From contig JAHEFR010000001.1 in NCBI GenBank assembly GCA_024640085.1, positions 62,001-126,000 on the forward strand: a DNA stretch of 64,000 bases. Reading direction: 5' to 3'. The position numbers and the translations under genes were made by a program. This DNA comes from Gammaproteobacteria bacterium. GTDB lineage: Bacteria; Pseudomonadota; Gammaproteobacteria; Steroidobacterales; XN24. Below, piece by piece: positions 56,817 to 64,000 of the stretch; the first letter of the stretch is position 1, and each line of letters begins with the position of its first letter. Below the pieces are notes generated by a model, which ran no database searches, was not told the DNA's origin, and was given only the letters and a program-made list of their open reading frames with translations.

Positions 56817-59534
56817 ATGAAGACATACCATCCGGTCGCGGACACAGCGATTGACAGTCGGGGTCGGCGGTGGCGCAGCGCCGCGGTAGTGGCGGCGATC
56901 CTGCCCGTTTTGTTGGGGGCTTGCGAAAGGGGGGCGCCCGTGACGCCGATCGAAGAAGGTATATCTCACGACCTGGCCGAGCAAAGAAAGGCCACGATCT
57001 CCGATATCCGGTACGGCTTTTCCCTCGTGGTGCCGCCTGACGCCGGAGTCCCCGTCACCGGTACGGCTGAGGTCAGCTTCTACTGGCACGATCCCCGTTC
57101 GCGAGGCGTGGTGCTGGATTTCAACCGCGCCGAGGAGCGTGTGCGATCGGTGACCGTCAACGGGAAGTCCGTGGAGCCGGCTTACCAGGCGGACCACCTG
57201 GTGATTCCGCCGGCGGAGCTGGACGCGGATGCCGACAACCGGATGGCCATAGAGTTTGTTGCCGGCGACGAGGCGCTCAACAGAAACGAGGAGTTCCTCT
57301 ATACCCTGTTCGTGCCCGACCGCGCCCATTTTAGCCTGCCGGTATTCGATCAGCCGGATCTAAAGGGTCGGGTCTCCTGGACGCTGTCTCTCCCGGACGG
57401 GTGGGCGGCCATCGCCAACGGGCCGGAGACGGGACGATCGGCCGTAAACGAAGATACGCTCTCGGGCGTGGCCGGCGTAAACGTGGAATTTGCCGAGAGT
57501 GAGCCGCTGCCGACCTATCTGTTCGCGTTCGCTGCCGGGCGATTCCAGATCGTGCGGGACGAACGGGACGGGCGGGTTATGGAGATGCTGCACCGGGAGA
57601 CAGACGCCGACCTTCTGGCCCGGAACAGTGAAGAGATCTTCGATCTGCATGGAGCCGCCCTGAGATGGCTTGAGGACTACACGGGTATCGAATATCCGTT
57701 CGCCAAATTCGGCTTCGTCCTGATCCCTTCCTTCCAGTATGGTGGCATGGAACATCCGGGAGCCATTACCTATCGAGCCTCGTCCCTGCTGCTGGAGGAG
57801 AGCGCCACGCAGGATCAGCTGATGGGGCGGGCCTCGCTGATCGCCCACGAAAGCGCCCACATGTGGTTCGGAGATCTGGTCACCATGGCCTGGTTCGACG
57901 ACGTGTGGACCAAGGAGGTCTTTGCCAATTTCATGGCGGCGAAGATCGTGCATCCCGCATTCCCCGATGTGGACCACGACCTGCGTTTCCTTCTGGCGCA
58001 TCATCCCCGCGCCTATGCCGTGGATCGGTCCCGCGGCGCCAATGCAATCCGCCAGTCGCTGGAAAATCTCGATCAGGCCGGCACGCTCTACGGGGCAATC
58101 ATCTATCAGAAGGCACCCGTGGTCATGAAGCAGCTCGAGCGCATGATGGGCGAGACCGCGCTGCAGTCCGGCCTGCAGGAGTATCTGTCACGCTACGCCT
58201 ATAGCAACGCGACCTGGCCACAACTGATCGATATCCTGGACTCGCTGGACGATGCCGACCTGGCGTCATGGAGCAAGGTGTGGGTCGACGAGGCTGGCAG
58301 GCCGACTGTCACCGTAGATCGCGTCTCGGATGGGACGGGACCCGCGGGTGTTTCCCGGCAAGGCGGGGGCTTCATCCTGAGCCAGTCCGATCCCAGGGCC
58401 CGTGGGCGCGTCTGGCCTCAGCGGCTGGCGCTCGAGGCCTACGACGTGGGCGCCGATCCCGTACCCAGGCTGGCCATTCGCCAGGAAGCAGACCTGGCAG
58501 GCGACCCGATCGCATTCATTCCCGGTGCGGCTCCCGAAGGGTCGGACTGGATGGTCATCGCCAACGGGGCAGGAGTCGAATACGGCTTGTTCCGTCCCGA
58601 TGTCCGATCCCTGGACCTGATGCTCTCCAACGGATTGAGCGCGGGCGCGCCGGTGGTCCGAGGTACCGTCTGGCTGACGCTTTGGGATGCCATGCTGGAG
58701 GGCGCAATAGCCCCCCAAGATCTGCTGCGTTCGGGGATGGCGGCGTTGTCCCTTGAATCCGAGGAGCAACTGGTGGCGCGGATCGTCCGTGACATGTCGC
58801 AGGCCTACTGGAGGTTCCTGCCGCCAGAGAGTCGGGCGCGATGGGCGCCGAGATTAGAGACCGCGATCTGGTCAAGCCTGCAGACGAGTGCCACCAAGAC
58901 CCGCCGGGCCACCCTGTTCGAGTCCTACGTCGATATCGCGACCACGGCGGCGGCGACGGAAAGACTTGCGGGATTGTGGGCCGGAGACGACGAGGTACCC
59001 GGATTGGCGTTGTCGGAAAAGGATCATATCGGTCTGGCCCGGGCCCTGGCGCTCAGGGAGGCGCCAGGTTGGCGGGAAATCCTGGCCGCCCAGGAAGCCC
59101 GGATAGACAACCCCGACCGGCTGGCAGAGTTCCGTTTCCTGCTTCCCTCCCTGGATGCCGACCCGGCCGTGCGCGGAGAATTCTTCGAGTCGCTGCGGGA
59201 TCCGGCGAACCGACTCAGGGAACCGTGGGTTCTGCAGGGACTGGAGAATCTGCACCACCCGGTGCGGGCGGCAGATGCCGTGCGGTTCGTGCAACCATCG
59301 CTGGAGATGCTGGAGGAGATCCAGCGGACCGGTGATATTTTTTTCCCGGCCGGATGGATGACCGCGACCCTGAGCGGTCACAACTCACCGGAAGTCGTGG
59401 ATATCGTCGACGGTTTCCTGCTCGCCCGGCCGACCTACCCTCCGAGACTGGCTCGGAAGATCCTGCAGGCGCAGGATATGGTCGAACGTTCCGCACGCAC
59501 TGTATACGGTGCAGCAGCCCTGTTCGATGACTGA
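56817..59534 (+). CDS. M1 family aminopeptidase, lipoprotein
   Basis: A 905-residue zinc aminopeptidase. A signal peptide ends in a lipobox (LPVLLGAC, Cys36), so it is anchored to a membrane outside the cytosol. The N-terminal beta domain is followed by the exopeptidase segment GGMEHPGAITYR (a GAMEN variant). HESAHMWFGDLVTMAWFDDV then supplies zinc ligands His344, His348 and Glu367 with catalytic Glu345. A helical C-terminal domain (about 560-905) ends in ARTVYGAAALFDD. A start at ATG 56568 would lie in the divergent gene, so 56817 is chosen. An exported M1 enzyme next to an exported M14 enzyme suggests a peptide-scavenging set. Confidence 0.92.
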   Translation: MKTYHPVADTAIDSRGRRWRSAAVVAAILPVLLGACERGAPVTPIEEGISHDLAEQRKATISDIRYGFSLVVPPDAGVPVTGTAEVSFYWHDPRSRGVVLDFNRAEERVRSVTVNGKSVEPAYQADHLVIPPAELDADADNRMAIEFVAGDEALNRNEEFLYTLFVPDRAHFSLPVFDQPDLKGRVSWTLSLPDGWAAIANGPETGRSAVNEDTLSGVAGVNVEFAESEPLPTYLFAFAAGRFQIVRDERDGRVMEMLHRETDADLLARNSEEIFDLHGAALRWLEDYTGIEYPFAKFGFVLIPSFQYGGMEHPGAITYRASSLLLEESATQDQLMGRASLIAHESAHMWFGDLVTMAWFDDVWTKEVFANFMAAKIVHPAFPDVDHDLRFLLAHHPRAYAVDRSRGANAIRQSLENLDQAGTLYGAIIYQKAPVVMKQLERMMGETALQSGLQEYLSRYAYSNATWPQLIDILDSLDDADLASWSKVWVDEAGRPTVTVDRVSDGTGPAGVSRQGGGFILSQSDPRARGRVWPQRLALEAYDVGADPVPRLAIRQEADLAGDPIAFIPGAAPEGSDWMVIANGAGVEYGLFRPDVRSLDLMLSNGLSAGAPVVRGTVWLTLWDAMLEGAIAPQDLLRSGMAALSLESEEQLVARIVRDMSQAYWRFLPPESRARWAPRLETAIWSSLQTSATKTRRATLFESYVDIATTAAATERLAGLWAGDDEVPGLALSEKDHIGLARALALREAPGWREILAAQEARIDNPDRLAEFRFLLPSLDADPAVRGEFFESLRDPANRLREPWVLQGLENLHHPVRAADAVRFVQPSLEMLEEIQRTGDIFFPAGWMTATLSGHNSPEVVDIVDGFLLARPTYPPRLARKILQAQDMVERSARTVYGAAALFDD

Positions 59535-59579
59535 GGGGATGACTCGCACCCGTCGGCTGCGCCGCCTGCGCGTTGTCTC

Positions 59580-59620
59580 GCCCGACAGCGTCGGGCTCGG
59601 CTCGAACCGCGCTGGTTCGC
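59580..59620. repeat. Two adjacent short inverted repeats downstream of M1 gene
   Basis: GCCCGAC (59580-59586) and GTCGGGC (59590-59596) form a perfect 7-base stem with a 3-base loop. CGAACC (59604-59609) and GGTTCG (59615-59620) form a 6-base stem with a 5-base loop. They lie 45 bases after the M1 stop and have no T-run. They may end the M1 transcript in a rho-dependent way or be a repeat remnant. The rest of 59535-59659 holds nothing recognisable. Confidence 0.4.
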
Positions 59621-59659
59621 TTCGCTCATCACCGGGTTCTCAGCCGCGTAGGGTGCCCG

Positions 59660-59700
59660 ATATCTGAAAAACCCGACCGCTGGCCGGGCCTTTCAGATAT
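59660..59700 (-). terminator. Terminator of tRNA-Glu inside a 10-base inverted repeat
   Basis: Read on the minus strand after the tRNA, CCCGGCC-AGC-GGTCGGG forms a 7-base stem with one G-U pair, followed by TTTTT. This is a standard intrinsic terminator. It is framed by a perfect 10-base inverted repeat, ATATCTGAAA at 59660-59669 and TTTCAGATAT at 59691-59700, whose outer arm touches the CCA end of the tRNA. Confidence 0.65.
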
Positions 59701-59774
59701 GGCGCTCCCTAGGGGATTCGAACCCCTGTTGCCGGCGTGAGAGGCCGGAGTCCTTACCACTAGACGAAGGGAGC
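59700..59774 (-). tRNA. tRNA-Glu (anticodon CTC)
   Basis: A 75-nucleotide tRNA with CCA encoded. The acceptor stem GCTCCCT pairs with AGGGAGC and the discriminator is G. The anticodon stem CCGGC/GCCGG encloses loop CTCTCAC, giving anticodon CTC for codon GAG. The T arm is AGGGG-TTCGAAT-CCCCT. The overall sequence closely resembles bacterial tRNA-Glu. It sits divergent from pcnB and has its own terminator. Confidence 0.95.
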
Positions 59775-59837
59775 GGCGCCTGATCCAAGGCTCCCGGGCA
59801 GGCCGTTTCTGTGGCGTCAGGCCTCAGGAGGCGTGGT

Positions 59838-59865
59838 ATTATACGCCCGGAAAAACAAGGCACAA
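59838..59865 (-). promoter_or_regulatory. Promoter of tRNA-Glu
   Basis: On the minus strand TTGTGC (59865-59860), a 16-base spacer, and a perfect TATAAT (59843-59838). Transcription would begin near 59831, giving a leader of about 57 bases before the mature tRNA, to be trimmed by RNase P. The motif overlaps the region upstream of pcnB. Confidence 0.55.
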
Positions 59866-59881
59866 GCGGAACAAAGGCTGT

Positions 59882-61195
59882 TTGAACGACTCACCTGATA
59901 CCACGCGCCGAGTCCCGGTCATCATCCCCCGCCCAGAGCACAATGTCTCGCGGGCACAAATTTCCAACAACGCTCTCAAGGTCCTTTACCGTTTGAAGGA
60001 CGCGGGGTTCAAGGCGTTTATTGTTGGTGGGGGGGTGCGGGATCTGCTCCTGGGGCGGGAGCCCAAGGATTTCGACGTGGCTACCGACGCCCACCCCGAG
60101 GAGGTGAGGCGCCTGTTCCGTAATTGCCGGCTGATCGGCCGGCGGTTCAGGCTGGCCCACGTCCATTTCGGCCGGGACATCATCGAGGTGGCGACATTTC
60201 GCGGCGGCCCGGTGCAGGAGGACGAGCCCCATCACGTGACTACCGACGAGGGCCGGATCCTGCGCGACAATGTCTACGGGGATATCCACGAGGATGTCTG
60301 GCGCCGCGATTTCACGGCCAACGCCCTCTACTACAACATCGCCGATTTCTCGATCTGGGACTATGTTGGCGGAGCCGAGGACGTGCGTGAGGGTGTCATG
60401 CGCCTGATCGGCGACCCGGAGGAGCGTTACCGGGAAGATCCGGTCCGGATGCTGAGAGCCGTGCGCTTCGCGGCCAAGCTCGGCTTCCGTATTGACCCGG
60501 CCAGCGAGGCGCCCCTGTTCAAGCTGGGAGAGTTGCTCGCGGTCATGCCGCCGGCGCGCCTGTTCGACGAATGCCAGAAGCTGTTCCTGTCCGGTCACGC
60601 GGTCCAGTCTTTCGAGCACCTGCGCCACTACGGGATTTTCCGCCTTCTCTTCCCCACCGCGGATGCCGAGATGGACTCCCTCGAGGGCGAGGTCTTCCGC
60701 GCCCTGGTCCTGAAGGCGCTGGAGAACACGGATCGGCGGGTGGCGGAGGGCAAGCCGGTGACGCCGACTTTTCTGTTCGCCGTATTCCTCTGGGGCGCGG
60801 TCACCCGCATGGCCAAGGAGCTGCGGGAGGCCGGTGGCGCTCCCATGCAGGCCTTGCTCGACTCGGCAGACACCATCCTCCGGTCGCAACAGCGGCATAT
60901 CTCGATCCCGCGTCGCTTCGGTGTGCCCATGAAGGACATCATGGCGATGCAGCTCAGGTTCACGCACCAGCACGGTCGGCGGGCGCTGCGGACTATGGAA
61001 CATCCGTCTTTCCGCGCGGCTTACGACTTCCTCCTGCTGCGGGTCGAGGCGGGAGACGAGCCCGCGGAGACGGCGGAATTCTGGACCAAGCTGCAGGACA
61101 TGGATTCGGAGCACAGGCGATCGGCCGTCCAGCCAAAGCGCGGCCGGACAAGGAAGCGGCGGCGGCCGCCACGCCGAAAACGTCCCGCCGGTTGA
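59882..61195 (+). CDS. pcnB: Poly(A) polymerase I
   Basis: Adds 3' poly(A) tails that promote RNA decay. 437 residues. The nucleotidyltransferase head is IVGGGVRDLLLGREPKDFDV with the catalytic DFD. RRLFRNCRLIGRRFRLAHVH and DVWRRDFTANALYYNIADFS follow. The C-terminal tail is extremely basic (KRGRTRKRRRPPRRKRPAG), as is usual for PcnB and distinguishes it from CCA-adding enzymes. The start is TTG at 59882 with AAAGG 6 bases before it. It leads the folK-dNK-panB-panC cluster. Confidence 0.95.
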   Translation: MNDSPDTTRRVPVIIPRPEHNVSRAQISNNALKVLYRLKDAGFKAFIVGGGVRDLLLGREPKDFDVATDAHPEEVRRLFRNCRLIGRRFRLAHVHFGRDIIEVATFRGGPVQEDEPHHVTTDEGRILRDNVYGDIHEDVWRRDFTANALYYNIADFSIWDYVGGAEDVREGVMRLIGDPEERYREDPVRMLRAVRFAAKLGFRIDPASEAPLFKLGELLAVMPPARLFDECQKLFLSGHAVQSFEHLRHYGIFRLLFPTADAEMDSLEGEVFRALVLKALENTDRRVAEGKPVTPTFLFAVFLWGAVTRMAKELREAGGAPMQALLDSADTILRSQQRHISIPRRFGVPMKDIMAMQLRFTHQHGRRALRTMEHPSFRAAYDFLLLRVEAGDEPAETAEFWTKLQDMDSEHRRSAVQPKRGRTRKRRRPPRRKRPAG

Positions 61196-61202
61196 CCCGA
61201 TC

Positions 61203-61700
61203 ATGGGCTACGGCAACCCTGCATACGTAGGGCTTGGCAGCAACCTGGACGATCCCGTCGGTCATGTTCATCGCGCACTCGCCGAGCTTCAGGCCGTGGA
61301 GGGATGCGAGGTCACCGCAACGTCGCCCCTGTTCCGCTCCGCACCCATGGGTCCCCCCGACCAGGGCTGGTACGTGAACGCAGTGGCCGCACTGGAGGTT
61401 GCCCTCGGTCCCCGCGCGCTCCTCGATCGCCTGCAGGCGATCGAGCAGGTCCATGGCCGCAATCGTTCCGGGCAACGCTGGGGGCCCAGGACCCTGGACC
61501 TGGATCTTCTGCTCTATGGTGACCGGGTGATCGACGAGGCCGGGCTGCAGATTCCGCATCCGGGGCTGACAAAGAGGAACTTCGTCGTCTACCCTCTGCT
61601 GCTCGTCGCACCGGAGCTGGTCCTGCCCAACGGCAGGCCTCTGTCCGAGGTTGCGTCGGCGCTGGATCATAAGGGCCTCGAGCGTATGGACAACGAATAG
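61203..61700 (+). CDS. folK: 2-amino-4-hydroxy-6-hydroxymethyldihydropteridine pyrophosphokinase
   Basis: The 165-residue HPPK of folate synthesis transfers pyrophosphate from ATP to the pterin. It begins NPAYVGLGSNLDDPVGHVHR. SAPMGPPDQGWYVNAVAALE and the loop RWGPRTLDLDLLLYGDRVID carry the metal-binding Asp pair. The C-terminal HPGLTKRNFVVYPLLLVAPE is conserved. It starts 7 bases after pcnB. Confidence 0.96.
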   Translation: MGYGNPAYVGLGSNLDDPVGHVHRALAELQAVEGCEVTATSPLFRSAPMGPPDQGWYVNAVAALEVALGPRALLDRLQAIEQVHGRNRSGQRWGPRTLDLDLLLYGDRVIDEAGLQIPHPGLTKRNFVVYPLLLVAPELVLPNGRPLSEVASALDHKGLERMDNE

Positions 61701-62378
61701 ATGGGTGCGCGGCAACCAGACAGGGCGACGAGAGTCCCGCCGAGATTCATCGCCTTCGAGGGTCCGATCGGTGTCGGCAAGACGAGTCTCGCCCGGAAGG
61801 TCGCCGCAAGCCTCGAGTGCGAACTGCTGCTGGAACGGGCTGAGGAGAATCCCTTCCTGGAAAGGTTCTACAAGGATCCGGTCCACGCGGCCCTGCCGAC
61901 CCAGTTGTACTTCCTGTTCCAACGGGCCCGCCAGATCCAGGAGATGCGGCAGAGCGATCTGTTCGCGCCAGTCCGGGTCACTGACTTCCTCCTGGAGAAG
62001 GACCAACTCTTCGCCAAGCTCACGCTCGAGGATCAGGAATACAGGCTTTACGAACAGATCTACCGGCATCTCGCCATCGACGCCCCGGTGCCGGACCTGG
62101 TGGTGTACCTCCAGGCGCCTGTGGACGTGTTGATCGAACGGGTGCGCCGCCGGGGGCTCGATTACGAGATCAACATCCAGCCGGACTACCTCAGGCGATT
62201 GAGCGAAGCCTATCTACAATTCTTCTATCGTTACGAGCGTTCGCCGCTATTGATCGTCAACGCGGAATCCATCGATCCGGTCAACAATCCTGGCGATTTC
62301 AAGATGCTCCTGGACCGGATCATGACCGCCGGCCCTGGGAGGGAATTCTTCAATCCAGCCCCCTTCAGCGCGGACTGA
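61701..62378 (+). CDS. Deoxynucleoside kinase (dCK/dGK type)
   Basis: A 225-residue P-loop kinase of the deoxyadenosine/deoxyguanosine kinase family. Walker A is FIAFEGPIGVGKTSLARKVA. The nucleoside-site segment is ENPFLERFYKDPVHAALPTQ with LYFLFQRARQIQE, and the DRY-like region is VTDFLLEKDQLFAK. The LID carries RVRRRGLDYE. It begins directly after the folK stop. This kinase between folK and panB is a regular feature of gammaproteobacterial pan clusters, though its link to folate or pantothenate is unclear. Confidence 0.93.
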   Translation: MGARQPDRATRVPPRFIAFEGPIGVGKTSLARKVAASLECELLLERAEENPFLERFYKDPVHAALPTQLYFLFQRARQIQEMRQSDLFAPVRVTDFLLEKDQLFAKLTLEDQEYRLYEQIYRHLAIDAPVPDLVVYLQAPVDVLIERVRRRGLDYEINIQPDYLRRLSEAYLQFFYRYERSPLLIVNAESIDPVNNPGDFKMLLDRIMTAGPGREFFNPAPFSAD

Positions 62379-62445
62379 GGGTGGCGTTGATGTTTGCGGG
62401 AGGGTGGTCCATGCTCTTCCGCTTTGCTGTTGCGAGGGCGGAATC

Positions 62446-63282
62446 ATGAGCCTGTACGGCCATCTGCAGGAGCGCCGGCCCGACGAGAAGCCGGTGACCA
62501 TCTCCACCCTTGCCCGAATGCGGGCCGAAAGCGTGCCGATCGCCTGCATCACCGCATACGATGCCAGTTTTGGCAATCTGGTGGACATCGCCGGTGTTGA
62601 CGTCGTGCTGGTCGGGGATTCGCTCGGTATGGCGATCCAGGGCCACAGCACCACCGTGCCGGTCAGCATGGATGCCATGGTCTATCACGCCCGCTGTGTC
62701 TCACGCGGACTGCAGCGACCCCTCCTCATCGCCGATATGCCCTTCGCCAGTTACGCGCTCCCGGAGATGGCATTCAACAATGCCGCGCGCCTGATGCAGG
62801 AAGGCGGCGCGCAGATGGTCAAGCTTGAAGGCGGCATGGTGCAGGTGCGGACCGTCGAATTTCTGAGCACCCGGGATATCCCCGTGTGTGCGCACATCGG
62901 CCTGACACCCCAGTCCGTGCACAAGCTGGGAGGATTCAAGGTCCAGGGCCGCGAAACCGGCGCGGCGGAGCGTATGGTCGACGAGGCGAAGGCCCTGGAG
63001 GAAGCGGGGGCAGACATCGTCCTGCTGGAGTGTGTCCCGTCGGACGTAGGCGCCGCCGTCAGGGCCGCCGTGGACGTGCCGGTCATCGGAATCGGGGCCG
63101 GGCCCAAGGTCGACGGCCAGATCCTCGTCCTGTACGACATCATCGGGCTGACGTCAGGGCGTAAACCGCGGTTCGTGCGTGACTACTCCGTGGAGACACA
63201 GAATCCGCTACAGGCCGTCCAGGCCTACGTGGCATCGGTCAAGGACGGCAGCTACCCGGCGCCGGAGCACTGCTTCAGCTGA
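62446..63282 (+). CDS. panB: 3-methyl-2-oxobutanoate hydroxymethyltransferase
   Basis: Makes ketopantoate from ketoisovalerate and methylene-tetrahydrofolate, the first step of pantothenate synthesis. 278 residues with a TIM-barrel. ITAYDASFGNLVDIAGVDVV, VGDSLGMAIQGHSTTVPVSM, and KLEGGMVQVRTVEFLSTRDI are typical. The catalytic Glu is in VLLECVPSDVG, and GIGAGPKVDGQILVLYD follows. The start at 62446 fits the family; the ATG at 62404 adds a Cys-rich tail not seen elsewhere. Confidence 0.96.
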   Translation: MSLYGHLQERRPDEKPVTISTLARMRAESVPIACITAYDASFGNLVDIAGVDVVLVGDSLGMAIQGHSTTVPVSMDAMVYHARCVSRGLQRPLLIADMPFASYALPEMAFNNAARLMQEGGAQMVKLEGGMVQVRTVEFLSTRDIPVCAHIGLTPQSVHKLGGFKVQGRETGAAERMVDEAKALEEAGADIVLLECVPSDVGAAVRAAVDVPVIGIGAGPKVDGQILVLYDIIGLTSGRKPRFVRDYSVETQNPLQAVQAYVASVKDGSYPAPEHCFS

Positions 63283-63310
63283 GCCCTCAGGGTCCAGGCA
63301 ATCACCGACC

Positions 63311-64000
63311 ATGGAAGTCTTTGCCACGATCGAGGAGCTGAAGTCGGCCGTCAGGGCCTGGCGGCGGGAGGGCCAGGTCATCGGCTTCGTACCCACCATG
63401 GGCAACCTTCACGACGGACACCTGTCACTGATCAACGTCGCCCGGTCGCGGGCCGACCGGGTGGTAGCCAGCATCTTCGTCAATCCGCTGCAGTTCGGCG
63501 AAGGAGAGGATTTTTCGAGCTACCCGCGGACGGAGGATCGGGACAAGACATTGCTCGAGGAGAACGGTTGCGACGCCTTGTTCATGCCGGCGGTCAGGGA
63601 GTTGTATCCGGAGCGGGGCATGCCGGTCACCATCGTAGAGGTGCCCGAACTGTCAAACATCCTCTGTGGCGCACACCGGCCGGGGCATTTCCGTGGTGTC
63701 GCCACCGTTGTCGCGAAGCTCTTCAACCTGGTGGAGCCGGACCTGGCGGTGTTCGGCGAGAAGGACTATCAGCAGCTGGTGGTCATACGGCGCATGGTCG
63801 AGGACTTGTGTTTCCCGGTGGAGATCGTCGGCGCGCCCACCGGTCGCGAGGACGACGGGCTGGCCATGAGTTCCAGGAACCAGTATCTGACCGAGTCCGA
63901 GCGCAGGACCGCACCGGCCCTGCATCGGGAACTTGCCCGGGCAGCGGGGGCCATCGCAGATGGCGAGCAGGATTTCGGCAAGATCTGTGACCGGTCCCTG
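63311..64000 (+). CDS. panC: Pantothenate synthetase (3' end outside window)
   Basis: Joins pantoate and beta-alanine using ATP. The first 230 residues are present out of about 280. Motifs seen are FVPTMGNLHDGHLSLINVAR with the HIGH-like HDGH, VASIFVNPLQFGEGEDFSSY, HRPGHFRGVATVVAKLFNLV, FGEKDYQQL and MSSRNQYL. It follows panB by 28 bases. The gene runs off the window end in frame. Confidence 0.96.
   Translation, partial: MEVFATIEELKSAVRAWRREGQVIGFVPTMGNLHDGHLSLINVARSRADRVVASIFVNPLQFGEGEDFSSYPRTEDRDKTLLEENGCDALFMPAVRELYPERGMPVTIVEVPELSNILCGAHRPGHFRGVATVVAKLFNLVEPDLAVFGEKDYQQLVVIRRMVEDLCFPVEIVGAPTGREDDGLAMSSRNQYLTESERRTAPALHRELARAAGAIADGEQDFGKICDRSL

Noticed and set aside
59891-61204. 437-residue minus-strand frame over pcnB
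   Set aside because: It is the exact shadow of pcnB, has no recognisable domain, and its length simply mirrors the real gene.

Overview
The window is 64 kb of high-GC chromosomal core from a gammaproteobacterium. The gene neighbourhoods support this: aceE-aceF-lpd, rnfABCDGE-nth, purMN divergent from DUF2066/CDP-alcohol transferase/hda, ilvC-like-pssA, valS-holC-pepA divergent from lptFG, and pcnB-folK-dNK-panB-panC. Accessory content (TolB-like/TPR membrane protein, GlyGly-CTERM peptidase, DUF692/DUF2063/DoxX operon) would fit a free-living Chromatiales/Woeseiales/Wenzhouxiangella-like lineage, but genus cannot be set from the sequence alone. I see no prophage, plasmid, CRISPR array or rRNA. 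The only mobile DNA is one short IS30-type transposase remnant.

Layout. 1-4210: end of aceE, then aceF (two lipoyl domains) and an E3 with its own lipoyl domain, i.e. the pyruvate dehydrogenase complex. 4207-8318: a GT4 glycosyltransferase, the IS30 remnant, and a TPR protein. 8319-12058: a DoxX/DUF2063/DUF692 operon of the bufferin (hvf/buf) type with no visible precursor gene, and a DUF4397 lipoprotein. 12158-25073 (all minus strand): a HEAT-repeat Ser/Thr kinase, two PilT/PilU-type ATPases, metG, the Rnf complex, nth and a DUF1841 gene. 25365-35530: mrp, dcd, purN/purM, DUF2066, a CDP-alcohol phosphatidyltransferase, hda, small genes, a lytic transglycosylase and proS.

35652-41699: a KARI (IlvC) homologue lacking two catalytic positions, pssA that appears to start at ATT, a family-4 uracil-DNA glycosylase, rimI, prfC and an Atg22-like MFS transporter. 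41726-45634: the MoxR-DUF58-TgpA transglutaminase operon. 45639-53531: valS, a small unknown gene, holC, pepA, lptF/lptG and an RDD protein. 53601-59534: a cluster of exported proteins (M14 carboxypeptidase with a GlyGly-CTERM tail, a secreted helical-repeat protein, an M1 aminopeptidase lipoprotein). 59700-59774: tRNA-Glu(CTC). 59882-64000: pcnB, folK, a deoxynucleoside kinase, panB and the first part of panC.

The genome is compact. Most operons are coupled by 1-11 base overlaps, and three convergent gene pairs share their stop codons in a four-base CTAG/TTAG. The points most worth a second look are the KARI-like protein (Lys130 to Leu and Glu226 to Gly in otherwise conserved register), the HEAT-kinase/PilT/PilU module, the ATT start of pssA, and the bufferin-type operon with no precursor gene.
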